From assembly GCA_002479215.1 (NCBI GenBank), contig DLME01000200.1:1-10271 (forward strand): 10,271 nt of DNA, written 5' to 3'. Position numbers and translations under genes: made by a program. How positions within the stretch are numbered: the stretch's first letter is position 1; every line of letters begins with the position of its first letter. This DNA is from Syntrophaceae bacterium UBA7544 (lineage in GTDB: Bacteria; Desulfobacterota; Syntrophia; Syntrophales; Smithellaceae). The notes under the pieces are model-generated. The model saw only the letters and a list, made by a program, of their open reading frames with translations. It ran no database searches and was not told the DNA's origin. Below are positions 6,213 to 10,271 of the stretch, one piece after another.

Positions 6213-7382
6213 CTACCTGCTTTTTTTATCAGAAGCTTTATTTTTCAAAAACTTTTGCACTATGGGGTCATGGCGATCCAGATATAAAAGATTTTTTGCC
6301 GATCCGCTTTTTCTTATAATATTTCTCAGCGCTGTATTCTTTTTTTCCATAGCCGCTTTTTTCAATTCTTGTAAACTTTCCACCGGAGCTTCGCGGATTT
6401 CCAGCACTCCTCGTTTTATAGCAAGCTCGACCAATTCTTTTCCCTTCGCCGTTCGCACAATCAATTGATTCCAGCGCCGCATTTCTTTCCAATCATTGCC
6501 AAAACGCGCCGAACCTACCGCGATATCGGCATACTCTGCTGTGCTGTCCAAACAGTAATGGCAAGCTTCCCGGACACAAGCTTGCACATCATCAAAAGGA
6601 ACTGCCTGTGTATCGTTATTAGTGTAAAGCTCCAAAATGTTTTTCCCCGCCGGAATATCCATACCTTTTAATGACTGCAGAGATATATTATTTTGAGTGA
6701 GCAATTTAGTAAACTTTTCCGCGGAGAGTGTCCAGCCGCAATACAAACCGATGATCAATTGCAGTTGACCGATTTTACCGGAATCATTTTTTACCGGCTT
6801 CAACTTCATTTTAGCCAGCGCCAGCGCCTGACACGGCGTTGCCACAACGCCTATCTTGCCCGACTTATCATTAACCAATTGATTAAAAGCGGCAACTGTT
6901 GGCGATACCGTAAATTTGCTTCCCGCATTATTTCGTAGGGCCGCCTTTTCGTTCACCACAGTGCCATTTTGTAAAAATTCTTGATTACGGGAAGAGACTA
7001 TCGCGGAATCAATAAACCCACGAGCTAACGCCAGTTCCATCAATGCCGTCACTGTTCCTCCATGCTGGGTGCTTTCGCGCAACCGGGAATCGGCTGCCCG
7101 GGAAAAATAATAGCTTTTCACTGCACCAATTTCCGGCGTCAGGTCAGCGGAATTGAAAAGAAGCTCTCGCAATGCGTTGAGGTCAGTCGGCGTTCTTGGA
7201 CAAAAAGCATAACATTTACCATCTTCGAGATCACAATAATGCAACTGCACTGTCCGGTCATGATATATCACTTGATAGGGACAAAGGCCGACACAAGCGC
7301 CGCAGCCGGTGCACAATTCTTCTTCCAGCACGCCTTTTTTCAATGATTTCTGGCTGCTTAGCCTTTTAACCGGAAAAGCCAT
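6213..7382 (-). CDS. FrhB-family iron-sulfur flavoprotein (coenzyme F420 hydrogenase/dehydrogenase beta-subunit family)
   Basis: The product has 389 residues from the ATG at 7382. An N-terminal ferredoxin-like segment carries C24xxC27xxC30xxxC34P (LCTGCGACVGLCP) plus C50, C57 and C61P as a probable second cluster. The FrhB/FdhB N-terminal module follows with STQHGGTVTALMELAL (about 104-119) and VVATPCQALALAK (about 179-191). The C-terminal module shows the conserved C269-x4-C274xxC277 (CVREACHYCLD) and the ADIAVGSARFG motif. Family members are FAD and Fe-S electron-transfer subunits that couple ferredoxin-like clusters to F420 or other acceptors, and many bacterial members act without F420. 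Start choice: an upstream GTG at 7391 lies inside the ribosome binding site AAGGTGA that serves the ATG 5 nt further on, so the ATG is preferred. The gene is first in the operon with iorA and iorB, which suggests it exchanges electrons with IorAB. The physiological acceptor cannot be read from sequence. Confidence 0.88.
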   Translation of the reverse strand: MAFPVKRLSSQKSLKKGVLEEELCTGCGACVGLCPYQVIYHDRTVQLHYCDLEDGKCYAFCPRTPTDLNALRELLFNSADLTPEIGAVKSYYFSRAADSRLRESTQHGGTVTALMELALARGFIDSAIVSSRNQEFLQNGTVVNEKAALRNNAGSKFTVSPTVAAFNQLVNDKSGKIGVVATPCQALALAKMKLKPVKNDSGKIGQLQLIIGLYCGWTLSAEKFTKLLTQNNISLQSLKGMDIPAGKNILELYTNNDTQAVPFDDVQACVREACHYCLDSTAEYADIAVGSARFGNDWKEMRRWNQLIVRTAKGKELVELAIKRGVLEIREAPVESLQELKKAAMEKKNTALRNIIRKSGSAKNLLYLDRHDPIVQKFLKNKASDKKSR

Positions 7383-7387
7383 TCGAA

Positions 7388-7394
7388 TCACCTT
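7388..7394 (-). promoter_or_regulatory. Ribosome binding site of the FrhB-like gene (decides its start)
   Basis: AAGGTGA on the minus strand sits 5 nt upstream of the ATG at 7382. The longer reading frame's GTG codon (7391-7389) is part of this Shine-Dalgarno sequence, so it is unlikely to be the initiator. Confidence 0.7.
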
Positions 7395-7408
7395 GGTAAA
7401 GTTTTGTT

Positions 7409-7437
7409 TTTATATATCATTACAGTTCTTGAGGCAA
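7409..7437 (-). promoter_or_regulatory. Candidate promoter of the frhB-iorA-iorB operon
   Basis: On the minus strand TTGCCT (7437-7432) is followed after 17 bp by TATAAA (7414-7409). Initiation would fall near 7402, about 20 nt before the ATG at 7382. It lies in the AT-rich intergenic region shared with the divergent tRNA gene. It rests on consensus matching only. Confidence 0.45.
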
Positions 7438-7441
7438 GACA

Positions 7442-7555
7442 ATGATAAAAAGATGGCGAAACGTGTTTTTGATAGCGATTTTTGAAGGGATTGTAAAGAA
7501 AAAACAGATAAATCAATATAAATTAATGTTGCAAAAGTTTTCGGAAGGTTGTTGA
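7442..7555 (+). CDS. Possible 37-residue small ORF, unidentified
   Basis: An ATG at 7442 is preceded by GAGG with a 7-nt spacer and opens a 37-codon frame beginning MIKRWRNVFLIAIFEGIVKK and ending with TGA inside the tRNA promoter's -35 region. The peptide is basic, with a short hydrophobic stretch (VFLIAIF). It is not recognised, and no promoter was identified directly upstream; the candidate ior promoter on the opposite strand overlaps its start. It may be chance, and is listed because the ribosome binding site spacing is good and the region otherwise holds no gene. Confidence 0.15.
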   Translation: MIKRWRNVFLIAIFEGIVKKKQINQYKLMLQKFSEGC

Positions 7556-7580
7556 CATCCTTGCGTTCTTGTATTATGTA
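7549..7580 (+). promoter_or_regulatory. Promoter of tRNA-Asn
   Basis: Two overlapping registers fit: TTGACA (7552-7557), 17 bp, TATGTA (7575-7580), or TTGTTG (7549-7554), 17 bp, TATTAT (7572-7577). Either gives a start near 7585 and a leader of about 95 nt before the tRNA. The rest of the leader holds a CCGCC-CAAT-GGCGG hairpin (7609-7622) and a copy of the tRNA's first bases (7596-7606). Confidence 0.6.
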
Positions 7581-7678
7581 GCCGCTGAAAAATTATTCCC
7601 CAGTAGTTCCGCCCAATGGCGGTTTAACCATCGAAACAGGGAAAATAGAATAAGTAACTTTGTTCTTTAAATTTACGT

Positions 7679-7754
7679 TCCCCAGTAGCTCAGTCGGTAG
7701 AGCGGGTGGCTGTTAACCACCATGTCCGTGGTTCGAGTCCGCGCTGGGGAGCCA
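7679..7754 (+). tRNA. tRNA-Asn (anticodon GTT)
   Basis: This is a full cloverleaf of 76 nt including an encoded CCA. The acceptor stem TCCCCAG (7679-7685) pairs with CTGGGGA (7744-7750). The D arm is GCTC/GAGC. The anticodon stem GGTGG/CCACC encloses the loop CTGTTAA with anticodon GTT at 7712-7714. The T stem CGTGG/CCGCG (one G-U pair) encloses TTCGAGT. The discriminator is G at 7751, followed by CCA at 7752-7754. A promoter lies upstream and an intrinsic terminator downstream, so it appears to be a single-gene transcription unit. No integrase or duplicated 3' end is seen beside it. Confidence 0.97.
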
Positions 7755-7764
7755 GTTTAAATCA

Positions 7765-7798
7765 GGCTGTGATATTGAAAATATTTCACAGCCTTTTT
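7765..7798 (+). terminator. Intrinsic terminator downstream of tRNA-Asn
   Basis: The stem GGCTGTGA (7765-7772) pairs with TCACAGCC (7786-7793), an 8-bp perfect stem with a 13-nt AT-rich loop, followed by TTTTT (7794-7798). It begins 11 nt after the CCA end of the tRNA and separates it from the thiolase gene. Confidence 0.9.
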
Positions 7799-7831
7799 CT
7801 TTGAATAACTTTGGAAAAGCCAGCCTAATAG

Positions 7832-7860
7832 TTGAACTTTTGAAGAAAAAGTAATAGAGT
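7832..7860 (+). promoter_or_regulatory. Weak candidate promoter of the thiolase gene
   Basis: TTGAAC (7832-7837) is followed after 17 bp by TAGAGT (7855-7860, four of six consensus positions). The terminator at 7765-7798 implies that the thiolase needs its own promoter, and this is the best match in the 88-bp gap. Confidence is limited by the poor -10 element. Confidence 0.3.
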
Positions 7861-7886
7861 TAGATTAAACATCAGGAGATTATTCT

Positions 7887-9137
7887 ATGAGAGAGGTTGT
7901 CATTGTTTCGGCCTGCCGCACAGCGGTAGGCACTTTCGGCGGAAGCCTGAAAGATTTAAACGCGGCAACGCTGGGAAGTGTTGTGATGAAAGAAGCGGTA
8001 AAGCGCGCGGGTATTGATCCAGCTACTATTGATGATGTCCGTTTCGGCTGCTGTATGGAACCGGTAGATACGCTCAATGTTTCCCGTGTTGCGGCGCTCC
8101 TAGCCGGAATTCCCGAAAGCGTCACGGCCGTAACGATGAATCGTGTCTGCATATCCGGCATGGAAGCCGTTCTTTCCGGCATGGCCATGATTCAAAGTGA
8201 AATGGCGGATATAATTCTGGCCGGCGGAATGGAACACATGTCCGGTGCCGCCTATTCCCTACCTGGAGCCCGTTGGGGTTACCGTCTTCAGGATCAGGTA
8301 CTCGTAGATAATATCATCCATATCCTGCATTGCGGCTCATATATCATGCCCGGCCCGGAAAAAGGCCCGCTTAAAGACGGCGCGCTTATCGACATGTATA
8401 GGGGCAAACCCTACATAATGGGTGTCACCGCCGAGTTTGTCGCCGAAATGTATAAAATCAGCCGCGAAGAGATGGATGAGGTGGCGCTACGCAGTCATAA
8501 TAATGCCGAGAGAGCCACACTGCAAGGAGACTTTAGAGAAGAAATTATACCAGTGGAAATACCCCGGAAAAAAGGCAAACCGCCGATCATTTTCGATAAG
8601 GACGAACATTTCCGCCCCCAACTGACTATGGAGGAGCTGAAGAATTTGCCGCCCGCGTTTGTTCCTAAAATCGGCAAGGTTACCGCAGGTAACGCTTCGG
8701 GAATCAATGATGGTGCCAGCGCGATGGTGATCATGTCGGCGCAAAGGGCCGAAGAGCTTGGCCTGAAACCGCTGGCGCGCATTACAGCAGTGGGACGCGG
8801 CGGATGTCATCCTTCGGTTATGGGGCTCAGCGTCGTTCCGGCTGTACGCGATCTGGTGAAAAAATCCGGTTTAAAAGTTAGCGATTTTGAACAAATCGAG
8901 CTCAACGAAGCTTTCGCCGCTCAATATCTCGGTTGTGAAAAAGAACTGAAAATTGACCGCGAAATAACCAACGTTAACGGTTCAGGCATCGGCCTCGGCC
9001 ACCCCGTCGGCTCCACGGGCTGTCGTATTATGGTTACGCTGATTAATTCCATGAAAAAACGAGGCAAAACACTGGGGATGGCCACACTCTGCGGCGGCGG
9101 GGGGGTTTCGATGGCGTGCGCCATTGAGATAATGTAA
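7887..9137 (+). CDS. Thiolase (acetyl-CoA acetyltransferase / 3-ketoacyl-CoA thiolase)
   Basis: The product has 416 residues. It catalyses thiolytic cleavage or Claisen condensation of acyl-CoAs in the cytoplasm (beta-oxidation or acetoacetyl-CoA formation). The catalytic elements are all present: nucleophile C88 in NRVCISGMEAV (the usual CGSG is CISG here), NEAF at 340-343, H372 in GSGIGLGHPVGSTG, and the acid/base C402 in TLCGGGGVSMACAIE. The first domain opens VVIVSACRTAVGTFGG. Compared with the roughly 390-residue bacterial enzymes it is longer because of about 20 extra residues after GARWGYRLQDQVLVD (about 145-175, containing CGSYIMPGPEKG), in the loop domain that shapes substrate access. 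The ribosome binding site AGGAGA lies 7 nt upstream of the ATG. It stands alone between two terminators, so its pathway is not given by neighbours. Which chain length or branched substrate it uses cannot be decided. Confidence 0.93.
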   Translation: MREVVIVSACRTAVGTFGGSLKDLNAATLGSVVMKEAVKRAGIDPATIDDVRFGCCMEPVDTLNVSRVAALLAGIPESVTAVTMNRVCISGMEAVLSGMAMIQSEMADIILAGGMEHMSGAAYSLPGARWGYRLQDQVLVDNIIHILHCGSYIMPGPEKGPLKDGALIDMYRGKPYIMGVTAEFVAEMYKISREEMDEVALRSHNNAERATLQGDFREEIIPVEIPRKKGKPPIIFDKDEHFRPQLTMEELKNLPPAFVPKIGKVTAGNASGINDGASAMVIMSAQRAEELGLKPLARITAVGRGGCHPSVMGLSVVPAVRDLVKKSGLKVSDFEQIELNEAFAAQYLGCEKELKIDREITNVNGSGIGLGHPVGSTGCRIMVTLINSMKKRGKTLGMATLCGGGGVSMACAIEIM

Positions 9138-9164
9138 AATTAATTTGCATCCAGCTATCTAAAT

Positions 9165-9205
9165 AAAAGCCGGAAGCCAACAGCAATGCTGTTATCCGGC
9201 TTTTT
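9165..9205. terminator. Bidirectional intrinsic terminator between thiolase and the convergent hydrolase gene
   Basis: AAAAGCCGGA (9165-9174) pairs perfectly with TCCGGCTTTT (9195-9204). An inner stem AACAGC (9179-9184) / GCTGTT (9188-9193) has an AAT loop. T tracts on both strands (9201-9205 on plus; the A run at 9165-9168 read from minus) let it end transcription from both converging genes. Confidence 0.9.
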
Positions 9206-9229
9206 ACTTGCTATTCAATTGACAATAAA

Positions 9230-10033
9230 TTACTTGCCGGTGAAGGCGTATACAAATTCCGCAATCGCATTGCTGTACAAAGCGGGGTTTACCAACTCCA
9301 GATCGTTATGGAAGCCCCCTTTTATAGTGACCATTTTCTTGGAGGTTTGGAGCAATTCAAAAATCTGTTCGCCCATTGCCCAGGGCACCACTTCATCTTT
9401 ATCACCATGAATAATCAGAACCGGCGAAACTATTTCGGGAAGTTTTTTCAAATTGTTAAAGGCGTCTCCCGCAAGCATCGCCAGCGGACCAAATCCATGA
9501 GACCGGGCCATTTCCTTGCCGCTGGTCATCGGTGTAACTAGAATAATGCCGGCCAATTTCTTTTTCATAGAAATGTTTAACGCCACAACCGTACCCAAAG
9601 ACCTGCCGCAAATAAAAATCTTATCTGGTGAATATCCCAGTGTTTCCATAACGTATTTTAAAGAAGCAACTCCATCTTCGTAAATTCCTTTTTCCGATGG
9701 TTTGCCGGTGCTCTTGCCATAGCCTCTGTAACCTACACCCAGGACATTTAGGCCGGTCTTGGCTAAATCTATCAGCTCCGGAATACGGTCATATATATTT
9801 CCCGCGTTCCCGTGAAAATAGATAACTATGTTTTTAGCTGAGCTATTGGAAACTAAAAAGCACTGCAAACGCACTTTATCTTCCGTGACTAGATAAATTT
9901 CTTTCACGCCGGCAGGTATATTTTCCACTGCCACGGATTTGGTAACCGTAGGAAAGAAGGCCATCCGATTTACAATTGCTTCACACCCGATTAAAAACAT
10001 AAGACAAATATAGATAACATATTTTATTTTCAT
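9230..10033 (-). CDS. Lipoprotein alpha/beta hydrolase (COG1073/BEM46-like serine hydrolase)
   Basis: The product has 267 residues from the ATG at 10033. Residues 1-17 (MKIKYVIYICLMFLIGC) form a lipoprotein signal with lipobox LIGC, so the enzyme is probably lipid-anchored at C17 and periplasm-facing. The hydrolase core shows the oxyanion-hole motif FHGNAGN (about 73-79), GYRGYGKSTG (about 101-110), the nucleophile elbow GRSLGT with S145, the acid D213 in HGDKDEVVPW and the base H242 in GGFHNDLE: a complete triad. This pattern is typical of the COG1073/BEM46-ABHD13-like group. Substrates are unknown for most members; thioester or ester hydrolysis is plausible. Start choice: the longer frame begins at a TTG (10090) and would put 19 extra residues before the signal peptide, so the internal ATG is favoured although its ribosome binding site is weak. 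It converges on the thiolase across a shared terminator. Confidence 0.87.
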   Translation of the reverse strand: MKIKYVIYICLMFLIGCEAIVNRMAFFPTVTKSVAVENIPAGVKEIYLVTEDKVRLQCFLVSNSSAKNIVIYFHGNAGNIYDRIPELIDLAKTGLNVLGVGYRGYGKSTGKPSEKGIYEDGVASLKYVMETLGYSPDKIFICGRSLGTVVALNISMKKKLAGIILVTPMTSGKEMARSHGFGPLAMLAGDAFNNLKKLPEIVSPVLIIHGDKDEVVPWAMGEQIFELLQTSKKMVTIKGGFHNDLELVNPALYSNAIAEFVYAFTGK

Positions 10034-10096
10034 AGCCGGAATATCTTTACTAATTGTTTTTAAAAAAATATTAGCAAATTTCTTCCACAATTCCCA

Positions 10097-10271
10097 TCAG
10101 TGGTTGTTACCGTTTTTTTCTGTAATAACCTCGTCGTATTCAGGGATAACTATGCCCTGACCGACCATAATCTGATAAATTCTTTCCGATTGATCCTCCA
10201 TGTATCTGGACTCACTGTTTGGTTTGTAACGGCGGGGGGTGGGTAGAATTGAAGCCAGCCTTGACGCCTGG
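10097..10271 (-). CDS. C-terminal tail of an unidentified protein (partial)
   Basis: A minus-strand frame runs open from the window edge to a TGA at 10097-10099 and encodes 57 residues. They include ILPTPRRYKP and the end QIMVGQGIVIPEYDEVITEK. It is hydrophilic with no recognised domain. It stops 63 bp before the hydrolase ATG on the same strand, so the two may be co-transcribed. A run of six C at 10232-10237 (read as G on the plus strand) could hide a frameshift: the neighbouring frame there reads NSTHPPP, which vaguely recalls the C-terminal THP motif of M48 peptidases. That identification is not supported well enough to adopt. Confidence 0.4.
   Translation of the reverse strand, partial: QASRLASILPTPRRYKPNSESRYMEDQSERIYQIMVGQGIVIPEYDEVITEKNGNNH

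Noticed and set aside
7383..7391. GTG start giving three extra residues to the FrhB-like protein
   Set aside because: The GTG is part of the Shine-Dalgarno sequence AAGGTGA that is correctly spaced for the ATG at 7382.
7679..7754. tRNA-Asn as the attachment site of an integrated element
   Set aside because: No integrase, no duplicated tRNA 3' end and no phage or plasmid genes are present on either side; the holin-4-like gene at the left edge belongs to a widespread chromosomal family and is 7.5 kb away.
7880..8188. A 102-codon minus-strand frame opposite the thiolase start
   Set aside because: It is antisense to the thiolase N-terminal domain; composition is serine/threonine-rich as expected of a shadow frame.
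10034..10090. TTG start giving 19 extra residues to the alpha/beta hydrolase
   Set aside because: It would bury the lipoprotein signal peptide, which begins cleanly at the ATG at 10033.
1..10271. CRISPR array, insertion sequence or defence system
   Set aside because: No regularly spaced repeats, transposase, nuclease or toxin-antitoxin pair could be found on either strand.

Overview
The window looks like a chromosomal piece of a Gram-negative anaerobe. It carries an oxygen and peroxide defence cluster of the kind found in strict anaerobes (A-type flavodiiron protein, rubredoxin, rubrerythrin). It also has a ferredoxin-linked indolepyruvate oxidoreductase, an outer-membrane MipA/OmpV protein and a thiolase. 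Base composition is moderate and AT-leaning between genes. A member of the Desulfobacterota/Deltaproteobacteria, perhaps Syntrophales-like, fits best. This is inferred from gene content only, since no phylogenetic marker was compared.

Layout, left to right. (1) Bases 1-3230, all minus strand and read right to left: a promoter at 3203-3230, then fprA, a 52-residue rubredoxin, rubrerythrin, a MipA/OmpV-like outer-membrane protein, and the start of a YvlD/phage-holin-4-like membrane protein cut by the window edge. A 124-bp near-symmetric palindromic element sits between rubredoxin and rubrerythrin. (2) Bases 3238-7437, minus strand: an FrhB-family iron-sulfur flavoprotein, iorA and iorB in a tight operon behind a candidate promoter at 7409-7437. 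A roughly 419-bp AT-rich segment carrying a small BamE-like exported-protein gene has apparently been inserted exactly between iorA and iorB. It is flanked by a 9-bp direct repeat, and its signal-peptide region holds an in-frame TAG. (3) Bases 7383-7886, a divergent intergenic region: promoter, tRNA-Asn(GTT) with encoded CCA, intrinsic terminator, and a possible 37-codon ORF. (4) Bases 7887-9137, plus strand: a thiolase. (5) A bidirectional terminator at 9165-9205 separates it from a convergent minus-strand lipoprotein alpha/beta hydrolase and the C-terminal tail of an unidentified minus-strand gene at the right edge.

Working model: the FprA-rubredoxin-rubrerythrin set reduces O2 and peroxide with electrons passed through rubredoxin. 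IorAB oxidises aryl-pyruvates to aryl-acyl-CoA with reduction of ferredoxin. The FrhB-like protein, translationally coupled to iorA, is a plausible electron-transfer partner for IorAB. The thiolase belongs to acyl-CoA metabolism and is transcribed separately. The most unusual items are the clean insertion into the iorA/iorB junction with its interrupted signal peptide, and the palindromic element inside the oxidative-stress operon.
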